NCBI RefSeq assembly: GCF_029869215.1
Contig: NZ_JARWPM010000290.1
Span: 1 to 52,430 of the forward strand
DNA length: 52,430 nucleotides
Source of the DNA: Nocardia carnea
Lineage (GTDB): Bacteria > Actinomycetota > Actinomycetes > Mycobacteriales > Mycobacteriaceae
Direction of reading: 5' to 3'
The notes beneath the pieces are model-generated. The model ran no database searches. It had not been told where the DNA came from and worked only from the letters and a program-made list of their open reading frames with translations. Positions 17,638-26,496 of this stretch are shown here, piece by piece. A program made the translations under genes and the position numbers. The stretch's first letter is position 1, and the number at the start of each line of letters is the position of its first letter.

Positions 17638-17672
17638 CATACCCAGAGTATCTGGTACTTGCAGTAGTGCAC
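17636..17672 (+). promoter_or_regulatory. Operator-like element shared with the diiron-oxygenase promoter
   Basis: This 37-base element contains ATACCCAGAGTAT, an ATAC/GTAT inverted repeat with 5-base spacer, and ends in GTAGTGCAC. Aligned without gaps to 31320-31356, in the same orientation, 30 of 37 positions agree, while the flanks do not align well. It overlaps the -10 box and probable start site of the mce promoter, the position expected for a repressor site. The binding protein is unknown; the TetR at 36271 is a candidate by location. Confidence 0.6.
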
Positions 17673-17683
17673 AAGGAGGTGCC

Positions 17684-17830
17684 GTGAGCAGGGTGCGCTC
17701 GATAATGACCCGACGAGGTACGTCATACCGGCGAAGCCATTCCGATCATTCGGAGAACGAGCTATGCCGGATCGTCGACACTTTCCTAGCGGGCGCGCCA
17801 GTTGCGTTGCGGAGCGATACTCTTGGTTAG
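17684..17830 (+). CDS. 48-residue leader ORF of the mce operon
   Basis: A GTG at 17684 follows a near-perfect AAGGAGG (17673-17679) at ideal spacing and opens a 48-codon frame ending at 17830, 17 bases before the yrbEA start. The product is basic and Ser-rich at its start (MSRVRSIMTRRGTSYRRSH) with no membrane segment or known domain. The ribosome binding site is better than that of yrbEA itself, so translation may couple into, or regulate, the permease gene. It could also be an annotation mirage on the 5' leader; no homologue is known to me. Confidence 0.4.
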   Translation: MSRVRSIMTRRGTSYRRSHSDHSENELCRIVDTFLAGAPVALRSDTLG

Positions 17831-17847
17831 GACGGGAATCTGTGGTA

Positions 17848-18684
17848 ATGCCTGAACGTAGCGCGCTATCGACGTCGACGAGGTTGCTCAGGGAAAACTT
17901 TTCCGAAACCGTAGTGTCGGCGCTCAGAACTTTTGGCCGGTCGACGCAGATGGCTTCTGAGTCGGCTGCGGGAGCAGTAAGCGATATCGTTCGTTTGAGA
18001 TTCCAGTGGCGAGAGGCACTGAATCAAGCTTGGTATCTGATCACCGTTACTGCGATTCCGGCCATCCTGATGGCCGTGCCTTTCGGTGTCATCGTTTCCG
18101 TCCAGGTCGGAAACTTGATTCATCAAATCGGGGCGGACTCCCTGCTCGGTGCCGCTGGTGGATTGGGTGTGATCAAACAGGGCGCCCCCATGGCAACAGG
18201 GCTGCTGCTGGGTGCGGCCGGAGCGGCCGCAATCGCGGCGGATCTGGGTGCACGTAACATTCGCGAAGAAATCGATGCCATGCGAACGATGGGCATCAGC
18301 CCCTTGCACCGACTCGTTATTCCTCGGATGGTGGCGATGGTTTTCGTCGCGCCGATGCTCAATATCTTGATCATCTTCACGGGCGTGATAGCTGGATATG
18401 CGGTCGCAATCGGCCCCCAGGGAGTGACCCCCGGCAGCTACTGGGGAACGTTCGGCTCTTTCACCGTTGTCGCGGACATCGGTGTCTCGATAGCCAAGTC
18501 CGTGCTGTTCGGATTCATCGTGGTCGTGATCGCGTGCCAGCGGGGGCTCGAGGCAAAAGGCGGTCCGCGCGGAGTGGCGGATGGCGTGAACGCGGCTGTA
18601 GTTCTCTCCGTAGTTTCCATCGCCATCACGAACCTCATAATTACTCAGCTGGTGTCGATGTTCCTTCCGACGAGGCTGGCCTAG
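17848..18684 (+). CDS. yrbEA: Mce-system ABC permease YrbEA (MlaE family)
   Basis: 278-residue integral membrane permease of the MlaE/YrbE family. Together with YrbEB it forms the inner-membrane channel of an Mce lipid importer powered by the ATPase MceG, which is encoded elsewhere. The conserved family core is present: IMAVPFGVIVSVQVGNLIHQIGADSLLGAA, GAAGAAAIAADLGARNIREEIDAMRTMGISP (the EExDAM motif contacting the ATPase) and RMVAMVFVAPMLNILIIFTGV. About six hydrophobic segments can be seen. ATG 17848 follows GGACGGGA. The next gene starts directly after its stop, as expected for one operon with the mce genes. Confidence 0.93.
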   Translation: MPERSALSTSTRLLRENFSETVVSALRTFGRSTQMASESAAGAVSDIVRLRFQWREALNQAWYLITVTAIPAILMAVPFGVIVSVQVGNLIHQIGADSLLGAAGGLGVIKQGAPMATGLLLGAAGAAAIAADLGARNIREEIDAMRTMGISPLHRLVIPRMVAMVFVAPMLNILIIFTGVIAGYAVAIGPQGVTPGSYWGTFGSFTVVADIGVSIAKSVLFGFIVVVIACQRGLEAKGGPRGVADGVNAAVVLSVVSIAITNLIITQLVSMFLPTRLA

Positions 18685-19551
18685 ATGTCGGAGGTAAAGG
18701 TTACTCCACCTCGGCTGGCGAGGCTCAGGAGAAGAATAGCGCCGTTCGGAGCGCGCATCGCGCCCCTGGAGTCGATCGGTTTCGTACTCGCGTTCGTTTG
18801 GGAGGCGCTGTCCGCGATCCCGTTCACGATCAGGCGATATCGAGCCGAGACTATGCGCGTGATCACGGATATGACATGGGGCCAAGGGTCCATTATCGTC
18901 GGCGGTGGAACTGTGCCGATGCTGGTGGTACTCGGTCTGGTGATCGGAGGCTCGGTCGGTGTAGAGTCCTTCACCACTCTCAACCTGATCAGCATGGGGC
19001 CGGTGACCGGCATCGTTTCGGCCTTTGCCAATACACGGGAACTTGCACCGATTGCTGCGGGCGTCGGGTTCGCCGCACAAGCCGGATGCCGTATTACGGC
19101 CCAAATCGGCGCTATGCGGATCTCCGAGGAGATCGATGCACTCGAGTCGCTTGGACTGCGATCGATACCGTTCGTTGTGACCACCCGGGTCATCGCCGGG
19201 GCCGTGGCAATCATTCCGACATTCTTGATCGCCTTGATCCTGAGTTATGCCGCTTGTCGCGCGGTGATCGTGCAACTTCATGGCCAAGCCGCCGGTGTCT
19301 ACGATCACTATTTTTATCAATTCATCAGCGGCTGGGATGTGACGGCCTCGGTGATAAAGGTTCTCGTATTCGGGACGGCTGTGATTCTTATCCATAGCTA
19401 TCATGGGTTCTTCGCCGTTGGTGGGCCAGAAGGCGTCGGAATCGCATCTGGACGTGCTGTCCGAGCAAGCTTCGTGGCAATCATCGGTTTGGATATGGTG
19501 TTGACCCTCCTCCTGTGGGGCGTCAACTCCTCCATCGAATTTACGGGGTGA
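18685..19551 (+). CDS. yrbEB: Mce-system ABC permease YrbEB (MlaE family)
   Basis: 288-residue second permease subunit. It has the same family signature as YrbEA: TMRVITDMTWGQGSIIVGGGTVPMLVVLGLVIGG in the first half, ANTRELAPIAAGVGFAAQAGCRITAQIGAMRISEEIDALESLGLRS (ATPase-coupling EExDAL motif) in the middle, and C-terminal membrane helices (GPEGVGIASGRAVRASFVAIIGLDMVLTLLLWG). The ATG is immediately after the yrbEA stop, implying translational coupling. The mceA gene follows after six bases. It builds the heterodimeric permease to which the six Mce proteins dock. Confidence 0.93.
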   Translation: MSEVKVTPPRLARLRRRIAPFGARIAPLESIGFVLAFVWEALSAIPFTIRRYRAETMRVITDMTWGQGSIIVGGGTVPMLVVLGLVIGGSVGVESFTTLNLISMGPVTGIVSAFANTRELAPIAAGVGFAAQAGCRITAQIGAMRISEEIDALESLGLRSIPFVVTTRVIAGAVAIIPTFLIALILSYAACRAVIVQLHGQAAGVYDHYFYQFISGWDVTASVIKVLVFGTAVILIHSYHGFFAVGGPEGVGIASGRAVRASFVAIIGLDMVLTLLLWGVNSSIEFTG

Positions 19552-19557
19552 GAAACG

Positions 19558-20607
19558 ATGTCTCGCTATGAAATGCCGGGTGTGTCGACATCGAAGCGGT
19601 CATCGGTCATGCTGGGTGTTCTCGCCGTGATCACAGTGATCGTAGTAGCCTTGACCTGGACTGTTGTGATGGCCCTACAGGATGATAATCGAATAGTGGT
19701 ACTGCTGCGTACCGAGTCCATCGGCGACGGAATCACCGTCGGAACACCCGTTCGATTCGACGGTATCGAGATAGGTGATGTTTCGGCGATCGAATCGGAC
19801 GATGGGGCGAAACAATTGATTCTCAGACTGGAAAGCGCCGAATCGGCAGGTCTCACGGACGGGCTGTTCGTCGACTACTCGCCATCGAACTTGTTCGGCA
19901 TCAGTGAAATTGCGCTGAAACCAGGTGATGGTGGGGCTCCATTACGGGATGGCAGTATCGTCGATTTGACGGGGCCGCGAGCCGACCGGCAACGAGACGC
20001 AACGATGGGTGTTCTCATCCGCAGCGTAGCTCAAGCAACTGGAGACATTCTCGTCCCGGAATTGACCGAGATCCTGACACGGGGCGCGACAATAGCCCGG
20101 CAATTCACACCTCTCATGGAGGCAATCGTTGTATCCAGCCGGAACATTGCTGAAACCCAGACGATGCCGATATCGCAGCTGCTGGACCAATACGGTTCCA
20201 TGCTAGTCGGGACTGCATCGATGATCGACGGTACGGTCGGCCTCATAAATCGGCTCACCACGATCGAGATCTTGAATACAGATCGTGAGCTGTTCGATTC
20301 GACAGTCAATACTGTAGGTCGGGAGTTCTTTCCTGGGCTGGCGGAAACTCTATTCGCGGCTCAGGGTCATCTGTCGGACTATGCGGCTATGCTCGCTCCG
20401 GTTCTGTCAACGGCAACTAAAATGGTACCTACCCCCGGCGCCTCGAGCATGCAGCTCACTGAACTCCTATCACGTCTAGACCGATCATTCACGTCGACTC
20501 CAGACGGTCCGATTCTGAACATCGAGTTGGTTCTCGATATGGTTCCAGCGTTCACCGCGTTCTTGCCGGGTCTTCCGCCGACATCCAACATCGGAGGTGG
20601 CCGATGA
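19558..20607 (+). CDS. mceA: Mce family protein, MceA position
   Basis: 349-residue Mce/MlaD protein. An N-terminal signal anchor (VMLGVLAVITVIVVALTWTVVMAL, about residues 17-40) is followed by the MlaD beta-barrel domain (VVLLRTESIGDGITVGTPVRFDGIEIGDVSAIE...LTDGLFVDYSP...SEIALKPGDGG) and a long helical domain. Six such proteins are thought to assemble into a hexameric tube that carries hydrophobic substrates through the periplasm and mycolate envelope. First of six consecutive genes. Its 3' end overlaps mceB by four bases. Confidence 0.9.
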   Translation: MSRYEMPGVSTSKRSSVMLGVLAVITVIVVALTWTVVMALQDDNRIVVLLRTESIGDGITVGTPVRFDGIEIGDVSAIESDDGAKQLILRLESAESAGLTDGLFVDYSPSNLFGISEIALKPGDGGAPLRDGSIVDLTGPRADRQRDATMGVLIRSVAQATGDILVPELTEILTRGATIARQFTPLMEAIVVSSRNIAETQTMPISQLLDQYGSMLVGTASMIDGTVGLINRLTTIEILNTDRELFDSTVNTVGREFFPGLAETLFAAQGHLSDYAAMLAPVLSTATKMVPTPGASSMQLTELLSRLDRSFTSTPDGPILNIELVLDMVPAFTAFLPGLPPTSNIGGGR

Positions 20608-21623
20608 CAAGACAGCGAAGTTTTCTGGCGACCAGCGCAAAACTTATCGTGTCTGCCGTCGTGATCACTGTGCTGCTCGCGATCATCGTTCAGACGGTGC
20701 AACGCCCCGTATCTGGAGACGTGGTAGAATTCTCGGCTGAATTCGTCGACGCGAACGGCCTCAAGGCCGGCGACGATGTCCGTATGGATGGTCTTCGAGT
20801 TGGCGAGGTACGATCGATTACCTTGGATGCCAGTGGTCGAGCGGTGGTTGGATTTGCGGTCCAGCGCAATCACCCGATCTACGAGAACACTGTGCTGGCG
20901 ATTCGCTATCAGAACCTCGTAGGACAGCGATATCTCGATGTTCAACAATCATCGCCGACCACAGCGGAGTTGACGGCCGGACATAAGATCGATATTGCCA
21001 ACACGATCCCGTCGTTCGACATTACGGATTTATTCAACGGCTTACAACCGGTACTCGCAGAGCTGTCGCCCGAAGCGGTGAACAAGTTCGCAGAGAACAT
21101 GATCGCTGTCATCGAGGGAGACGGAGCGGGCGTCGGTTCCGTCCTCGACTCTATCGAAGCCTTGTCCAACTATGCGCTGGACAGGCAAGCGGTAGTCACC
21201 GTTCTGGTCGGAAATCTCAAAGAGATATCCGACCATATCGGTGGCCGATCCTCGCATCTCGTCCGACTTGTCTCGGAGCTGGCCTCGGTTGTGTCCACGT
21301 TGCGTAGCAAGGTGGATGGAATTGTCGAATTCGCCCTCATGGCACCAGACGTGATCGCGCCATTGAACGGCCTTCTCGAGGCCTTCGGCTTGACGGCCGG
21401 ACCTAACGCCGATGCCGATGCCCTGTTGGGGGCAGTATTTCCGGACCCGGAACAGGCGGTCGAGGTGCTGCGGAAGCTGCCGGCCGTTCTCGAGACACTG
21501 AATGCGTGGGTTCCCGCCGATGGACCGGTCATCAATCGTAACTGCTCGAACGGCAACGCCGAAGTTCCGGCGCCGTTACATGTGTTGATCAGTGGGCAAA
21601 GGATCTCGATATGCGAGCGGTGA
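20604..21623 (+). CDS. mceB: Mce family protein, MceB position
   Basis: 339-residue Mce protein. Signal anchor LIVSAVVITVLLAIIVQTV lies near the N-terminus. The MlaD domain includes FSAEFVDANGLKAGDDVRMDGLRVGEVRSITLDASGRAVVGFAVQRNHPIYENTVLAIRYQNLVGQRYLDV, with the highly conserved LVGQRYL typical of MceB. A helical region with repeated coiled-coil-like segments completes it. The Cys-containing C-terminal tail (VINRNCSNGN) is common in MceB and MceC. The ATG overlaps the mceA stop, and the 3' end overlaps mceC by 13 bases. Confidence 0.9.
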   Translation: MTRQRSFLATSAKLIVSAVVITVLLAIIVQTVQRPVSGDVVEFSAEFVDANGLKAGDDVRMDGLRVGEVRSITLDASGRAVVGFAVQRNHPIYENTVLAIRYQNLVGQRYLDVQQSSPTTAELTAGHKIDIANTIPSFDITDLFNGLQPVLAELSPEAVNKFAENMIAVIEGDGAGVGSVLDSIEALSNYALDRQAVVTVLVGNLKEISDHIGGRSSHLVRLVSELASVVSTLRSKVDGIVEFALMAPDVIAPLNGLLEAFGLTAGPNADADALLGAVFPDPEQAVEVLRKLPAVLETLNAWVPADGPVINRNCSNGNAEVPAPLHVLISGQRISICER

Positions 21624-22651
21624 TCAGTAAGCTATTCCGTGTTCGCGGGGGTACCGCGTTGCAGACGGTGAGTGCTCCCCTTCGAAGCATGGACCGAGAA
21701 TTGCGCTGGGCTGCCGTCGGGGCCGCAGTGATGGGAGCGGTCTTGACGGCGAGCGTAGTAGTCTACGTAGTACCTTTCGACGAGTCCACATACTGGGCGG
21801 AAATGCCGGAAGTGGGCTCGGTCAAGGTTGGCGATGACGTCCGAATCGCGGGTGTGCCGGTTGGTGCGGTGAAGTCCATCGAGCTGAGCCGAAGGAACGT
21901 TCGAATGAGCTTCACCGTCGACAGCGACATCTTCATCGGTGACCAGACGAGTCTCGATATCCGTATGCTGACACTGATCGGCGGCCGCTACCTCGCGGTG
22001 ACGCCGGCGGGGAATTCTGCGTTACACTCGTCCATTCCCGCCGAGAGGGTCCATCTTCCGTACAGCTTGGGTCGGACTTTTGAGGACGCGATTCGGCCGA
22101 TCGATGATATCGATGGCGATACGTTGCGGCAGAATTTGACGAACATGAACGCTGCGATTGCCAGTGGACCGTCCGGCATTCGCCGAGCAACAGAGGCATT
22201 CGGATCTCTGGTCGACATCCTCGACCGCCAGAACCGTGACATTTCGGACACGCTCGCGATGGCGGACGAGTATCTCGGCGCGATCAACGAGTCGAAGGCG
22301 ACACTCGGCGGAATGATCGACAGCGTCAATCTGATGGAGACAGTGGGCCTCGACAAAAAGGCCGAGATCTACGAAGCCGTCCGGCTGATGGACGAGCTTC
22401 TCGCGCGTATCGCGGGCCTCGAGCCGGCGTATCGATCCAGGTTGCAATCCGTTGCGCGAGCCCTGGCCGACGTCATCCCTGAGCTGGAACGTCTGGGTGA
22501 AGAAATGGGACAGGTTGTCACGAATACGCGCGACCTACTGGCGCGGCTCCAGCCGATCGCGTCGTCGAAGGATGGGCTCGTGGTCGACCAATCCGCGACA
22601 GTTGTCCAGGTACCGTCGGTGTGTATTCCGGTCCCCGGAAAGGAGTGCTGA
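21611..22651 (+). CDS. mceC: Mce family protein, MceC position
   Basis: 346-residue Mce protein. It has a hydrophobic signal anchor (VGAAVMGAVLTASVVVYVVPF), an MlaD domain (YWAEMPEVGSVKVGDDVRIAGVPVGAVKSIELSRRNVRMSFTVDSDIFIGDQTSLDIRMLTLIGGRYLAVTP) and a helical C-terminal half ending in a short Cys-containing tail (VPSVCIPVPGKEC). The start at 21611 overlaps mceB by 13 bases. Alternative in-frame starts lie further in (the ATG before DRELRWA would leave the anchor intact). It is part of the hexameric Mce tube. Confidence 0.88.
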   Translation: MRAVISKLFRVRGGTALQTVSAPLRSMDRELRWAAVGAAVMGAVLTASVVVYVVPFDESTYWAEMPEVGSVKVGDDVRIAGVPVGAVKSIELSRRNVRMSFTVDSDIFIGDQTSLDIRMLTLIGGRYLAVTPAGNSALHSSIPAERVHLPYSLGRTFEDAIRPIDDIDGDTLRQNLTNMNAAIASGPSGIRRATEAFGSLVDILDRQNRDISDTLAMADEYLGAINESKATLGGMIDSVNLMETVGLDKKAEIYEAVRLMDELLARIAGLEPAYRSRLQSVARALADVIPELERLGEEMGQVVTNTRDLLARLQPIASSKDGLVVDQSATVVQVPSVCIPVPGKEC

Positions 22652-22653
22652 CG

Positions 22654-23757
22654 ATGAATAAGCTCTTGGCGTCCCGGGGTCTCATGTCCGTTCTCGGTGT
22701 CGCGGTCGTATGTGCAATTCTGATCGTCGGATACTTCGTGATCATCGAGCCTCCCAAGAGGATGCGTAGCTATTGCGCGAATATGCCGGATGCAATCGGC
22801 TTGTACGCCGGGAACCATGTCACCATGCGAGGGGTCAGAGTCGGCTCGGTGACGCGTATCGAACCTCATGGTGACATGGTCCGTGTCGAATTCGAGGTAG
22901 AGGTAAGCCATTCGCCCCGCGGTCAGGTGTCAGCTACCACCGTATCCGACACAATCGTCGCGGACCGATCGCTTGCATTACTCGATGACAGCGAAGCCGA
23001 GCATGAATGGGATTCTGGACAGTGCATTACCCGTACACTGACGCCAAAGAGCATGTCGCAGACTATGAATGCGCTGGGCAACCTCGCTGCAGAGATCACC
23101 GATGGAAATGATTCGACACAGCGTGAAAGGCTTGCGGATGAGCTCGCGGCCTTAGATGCCGCATTATCCGGAACAGGACCTGAAATGAATGATACGATCC
23201 TCAAGTTGGGTCGTGCTCTCAATTCCCCCAATGCTGCTATCGGGCATATCGGTGCGCTTATCGACTCACTGCGATCATTATCGGACAGCATGGCCGGCGG
23301 ATGGGGCGATATCAAGGCCATGATCACTCGTCTGGCTCCAGGTCTCGAAGTGATCGATCATGGCATCTTTGAGCGCACCGTGTCGATTATCGATTCGTTG
23401 CGGATCATTGTGCCATGGTTGAACGAGATTACTTCAATGTTTGGTGACCAAATTCTCGAAGCGTTGAACGCGACAGTCCCATTAGCGCGTCTCGCCCGTG
23501 CGAATATCGGCTCGGTACAAGAAATAATCGACCTGACGCCACCGCTGGTGCAGGCTTTTCAGAGGGCGACGGCGCAGGAGGGTGGTTCACCGATCCTGAC
23601 TTACGCGGCGCCGGTGGCTCAGCTGCCGCCGGCGGACGCAGAGCGGGTATGCGCGGCCATCGAGCGTGTCGTGCCAGGTAGCTGCAAGTCCGCTGAGAAC
23701 GAGTTGGAGAAGGTTTCGGTTCTTCCGTTGATATTCGGGACGGCAGGTGCGCGGTGA
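22654..23757 (+). CDS. mceD: Mce family protein, MceD position
   Basis: 367-residue Mce protein. Signal anchor LMSVLGVAVVCAILIVGYFVI is followed by the MlaD domain (CANMPDAIGLYAGNHVTMRGVRVGSVTRIEPHGDMVRVEFEVE...VSDTIVADRSLALL) and a helical region rich in Asn, Asp and Leu repeats. The ATG at 22654 follows GGAG two bases after the mceC stop; a GTG 33 bases upstream is less likely. Two Cys near the C-terminus (ERVCAAIE, GSCKSAE) are usual for this position. Its stop overlaps the mceE start. Confidence 0.9.
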   Translation: MNKLLASRGLMSVLGVAVVCAILIVGYFVIIEPPKRMRSYCANMPDAIGLYAGNHVTMRGVRVGSVTRIEPHGDMVRVEFEVEVSHSPRGQVSATTVSDTIVADRSLALLDDSEAEHEWDSGQCITRTLTPKSMSQTMNALGNLAAEITDGNDSTQRERLADELAALDAALSGTGPEMNDTILKLGRALNSPNAAIGHIGALIDSLRSLSDSMAGGWGDIKAMITRLAPGLEVIDHGIFERTVSIIDSLRIIVPWLNEITSMFGDQILEALNATVPLARLARANIGSVQEIIDLTPPLVQAFQRATAQEGGSPILTYAAPVAQLPPADAERVCAAIERVVPGSCKSAENELEKVSVLPLIFGTAGAR

Positions 23758-24839
23758 TGGTTCTGCGACGAGTCGTATGGGCGCGATCTGCTCGTGAGCG
23801 TGGTGGTCGGTTCATCGCTGCGGCCGCGGTGGCAATGGTGTGCATAGTTCCCGGATGTGGATTCGATCCCGCGGAGGTTCCCGTTCCGGGGACCGGAATT
23901 TCTGGAGACCGGTACGGTATCCGGATTCTGTTCGCTGACGCCTTGAATCTGCCAGCGCGAGCGAAGGTTACAGTCGATGGTCTGCGAGCAGGGGTCGTGC
24001 GCGATGTGTCACTGGTCGACGCGGGCGAGGACCACGACGGGTATGTTGCCGTCGATGTCGACCTGATGGCGTCGGTTCGATTGCCGGTCGGCACCACCGC
24101 TGAACTCCGCCAGCCGACGATACTTGGCGATGTCTCCATCGCGCTGATGACTCCGCCGACCGGCACGCAGGATGCCCTTCCCCCGGGCGCCACCATCGGA
24201 TTGGACAAGACGAAGCCGCTGCTGCAGGTTGAGGACACCATGAACGTACTCGCGACCTTCGTCCAAGGAGGAGGGATTCAACAGGCTCAGGAGATAATGA
24301 ACCGCGTGAACGGGGTGCTGCCGATCGACACTCGGCAGACTGCTTCGATATCCGAGGTAGTCGGTGCGGATATCATTGACCTGGCCAACCACCTGGATGC
24401 CGTCGACGCAATGCTGAACGGTCTGCGCGCGAACACGGACGTGGTGCAGCGTAGAACCCCTGAACTGGAGTATTTGCTGACCGAGTCGGGGGTGAGTCAG
24501 GCCGCTGCTTCGATGACTTCCATGATCGGGTTGATCACGTTGTACGACGGATTCAAATTGCTCACAGAATCTCTCCGGTGGGTCGGCCCCCTGGCGCAAT
24601 CGGGCAATGAGGCCGCACGTGCCTTCGTGCCGCTATTGTTCACTCGCCGCCCGCTTGATCTGAACGCCCCCTCGAATTTGAACAAAGCCGTGGCCATTTT
24701 GCGCGAAAAGGTTATTCCATTTGTTGAGCGCGGTCCGAAGGTTGATATTGTAGGCATTGAAGGCGTCGGCCCCATATCGGACGACGATCGGATAGACAGT
24801 ATTCTTGCGTCGCTGCGGATGATCGGAGTGGTTCGATGA
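23754..24839 (+). CDS. mceE: Mce family lipoprotein, MceE position
   Basis: 361-residue Mce protein with a lipoprotein signal peptide. A basic start (RRVVWARSARERGGR) and a hydrophobic core end in a lipobox around IVPGCGFDP, so Cys39 or so would be lipidated, as is characteristic of MceE. The MlaD domain follows (YGIRILFADALNLPARAKVTVDGLRAGVVRDVSLV...VRLPVGTTAELRQPTILGDVSIALMTPP). GTG 23754 overlaps the mceD stop; the next codon is ATG and may be the true start. It is thought to cap or anchor the Mce hexamer at the outer membrane side. Confidence 0.9.
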   Translation: MMVLRRVVWARSARERGGRFIAAAAVAMVCIVPGCGFDPAEVPVPGTGISGDRYGIRILFADALNLPARAKVTVDGLRAGVVRDVSLVDAGEDHDGYVAVDVDLMASVRLPVGTTAELRQPTILGDVSIALMTPPTGTQDALPPGATIGLDKTKPLLQVEDTMNVLATFVQGGGIQQAQEIMNRVNGVLPIDTRQTASISEVVGADIIDLANHLDAVDAMLNGLRANTDVVQRRTPELEYLLTESGVSQAAASMTSMIGLITLYDGFKLLTESLRWVGPLAQSGNEAARAFVPLLFTRRPLDLNAPSNLNKAVAILREKVIPFVERGPKVDIVGIEGVGPISDDDRIDSILASLRMIGVVR

Positions 24840-25792
24840 AGTCGAGTTCCGTGCTATCCCTGGTGTCGATCGGAATCGTGCTGGTCTTGGGCACCGCATA
24901 CCTAGCATTCGGTGTGCTTCGAGTTGATTGGTTTTCTGGCAGGACTGTTGTGACCATGGCTCTGCCGAGGACCGGGAGTTTGCTACCCGGTTCCCCGGTC
25001 CTGTTGAGAGGAGTGAAGGTAGGAGAGATCGACTCTATCGACAAGGCCGAGCGTGGTGTCGAATTGGTGCTGGGTCTCGATCCCAAGTACAGGGTTCCTG
25101 CGACCGGCAGCGCTACTGTTGAGGACCTTTCGGGGTTGGGGGAGCCCTATATCGAGTTCGTACCGGATACTGATGCCGGGCCCTACCTGGCCGACGGTCA
25201 GCGTATCGACGCGGTTGAAGTGGTTCTACCCCGCTCGATACCTGATGTGGCGCATACTGTCACCCATCTGGTCGAGCAACTGAACCCACAGGCGATCAGC
25301 AATATCGTCAAGACCTTGGATCAGACGTTGTCGGGAACGGAAGCCGTGATGCCGCGTCTGGCGGCATCGACAACGCTGCTTTCGGAAACGATTCTGAGTA
25401 GGTCACCCGAAATCCGTAATATCTTGACGAATTTGCAAACAATGGGTGCTGATATGGAGTGGGCCGAGGAGTCGATGACCGCCGCCGGCCCTCTGTGGGA
25501 GGAAGCCGGAGCGTGGGGCGCACTCATCGCGGACTCTCTGGCGCGACTGTCTCGAATCGGCAATATGCCCGGGGACTATATCGAAGGAAACGGACTTATT
25601 CCCTTCCTTGATAAAGTGACGTCTTACATCAATGAGATCGGCCCCGATCTTCGTGATCTGGTCCCGGCGGTACAGCCACTGGCGGAAAGCGCGTCGAACT
25701 CCATGGCGCAAATCAACATAAGCGACCTGATAGATCGTGCACTCAGTGTCACGGGGGACGGTGCTTTGCGAATGCGGATCGCCGTCAAATAG
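24836..25792 (+). CDS. mceF: Mce family protein, MceF position
   Basis: 318-residue sixth Mce protein. The signal anchor (VLSLVSIGIVLVLGTAYLAFGVL) is at residues 5-27. The MlaD domain reads VVTMALPRTGSLLPGSPVLLRGVKVGEIDSIDKAERGVELVLGLDPKYRVPATGSATVEDLSGLGEPYIEFVPD, where the GSPVLLRGVKVGEI signature is typical. A helical tail follows, shorter than in many MceF proteins, which often carry a long Pro-rich C-terminus. It overlaps mceE by four bases and is followed closely by the Mce-associated protein gene. Confidence 0.9.
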   Translation: MKSSSVLSLVSIGIVLVLGTAYLAFGVLRVDWFSGRTVVTMALPRTGSLLPGSPVLLRGVKVGEIDSIDKAERGVELVLGLDPKYRVPATGSATVEDLSGLGEPYIEFVPDTDAGPYLADGQRIDAVEVVLPRSIPDVAHTVTHLVEQLNPQAISNIVKTLDQTLSGTEAVMPRLAASTTLLSETILSRSPEIRNILTNLQTMGADMEWAEESMTAAGPLWEEAGAWGALIADSLARLSRIGNMPGDYIEGNGLIPFLDKVTSYINEIGPDLRDLVPAVQPLAESASNSMAQINISDLIDRALSVTGDGALRMRIAVK

Positions 25793-25824
25793 ATGTGAAA
25801 GAACGAGAGACACCGGAGCTGATT

Positions 25825-26460
25825 ATGCCCACAGAAGATTCTCATGATACTGACCGCGAAGCTGCGGAAGAAAAGCCGGTTGACGCGGGTGTGCCTCGGA
25901 CGTCGGTCAAGGGTGGCTCGAGCGCACGCGGGTCGGAGAGGTCGTTCTCGATAAGCCTGCGTTCTCTGGCCTTGGGAACCGCAGTAGCCCTCCTTGTTGT
26001 CGCGGTGGCCGTTTCGATTCCGTTGTGGCTCTCGGCTAGGAGCGAGTTGAAAGATCGGGACGCTGTCGTAGCCGCGGAGAAGCGCGCCGAAGAAGTAGCG
26101 TCTGAGTATGCAGTCGGAGCCTCGAATATCGACTATCAGAATTTCGACCAGTGGGTTCGTGGTTTGAAGTCCAACGTCTCGCCCGTTCTTGCAAACAAGT
26201 TCGATGCCACTGCTCCGCAGCTGAAAGAAATTGTGCTGCCACTGAAGTGGAGTTCTAGTGGAGTTCCCATCGCGGCGACAGTGCGCTCCGAACGATCGGG
26301 TGTCTATGTCGTCAATGTGTTCCTGAATGTGACATCGAAGAGTGCGCAGATACCGGAGGGTGCGCAAACGACTGTTACCTATACCGTAACAGTTGACAAG
26401 AATCTGGATTGGAAGGTAACAGATGTCGGTGGTGTCGACTCGGCACTCCCGGCCAAATAG
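25825..26460 (+). CDS. Mce-associated membrane protein (Mas/Mam type)
   Basis: 211-residue protein with an acidic, disordered N-terminus (TEDSHDTDREAAEEKPVDAG), one transmembrane helix (LALGTAVALLVVAVAVSIPLWL, about residues 50-71), a coiled-coil stretch (SARSELKDRDAVVAAEKRAEEVASEYA) and a periplasmic SnoaL-like domain (IDYQNFDQWVRGLKSNVSPVLANKF...VTYTVTVDKNLDWKVTDVGG). Such proteins stabilise Mce complexes. The ATG at 25825 is preceded by CGGAG at proper spacing; a GTG at 25795 has no good site. Many mce operons encode two or more of these; only one is present here. Confidence 0.85.
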   Translation: MPTEDSHDTDREAAEEKPVDAGVPRTSVKGGSSARGSERSFSISLRSLALGTAVALLVVAVAVSIPLWLSARSELKDRDAVVAAEKRAEEVASEYAVGASNIDYQNFDQWVRGLKSNVSPVLANKFDATAPQLKEIVLPLKWSSSGVPIAATVRSERSGVYVVNVFLNVTSKSAQIPEGAQTTVTYTVTVDKNLDWKVTDVGGVDSALPAK

Positions 26461-26496
26461 TCACCGGGGTTTTTCGACGTTGAGGAGCTTGGAATA

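Noticed and set aside
17684..17847. Attenuator structure in the mce leader
   Set aside because: I could not find a convincing terminator/antiterminator pair in this stretch; only the leader ORF itself is reported.
17866..19404. 512-residue open frame on the minus strand opposite yrbEA and yrbEB
   Set aside because: Highly charged, His- and Arg-rich composition without any domain; it is the antisense shadow of two strongly conserved permease genes.
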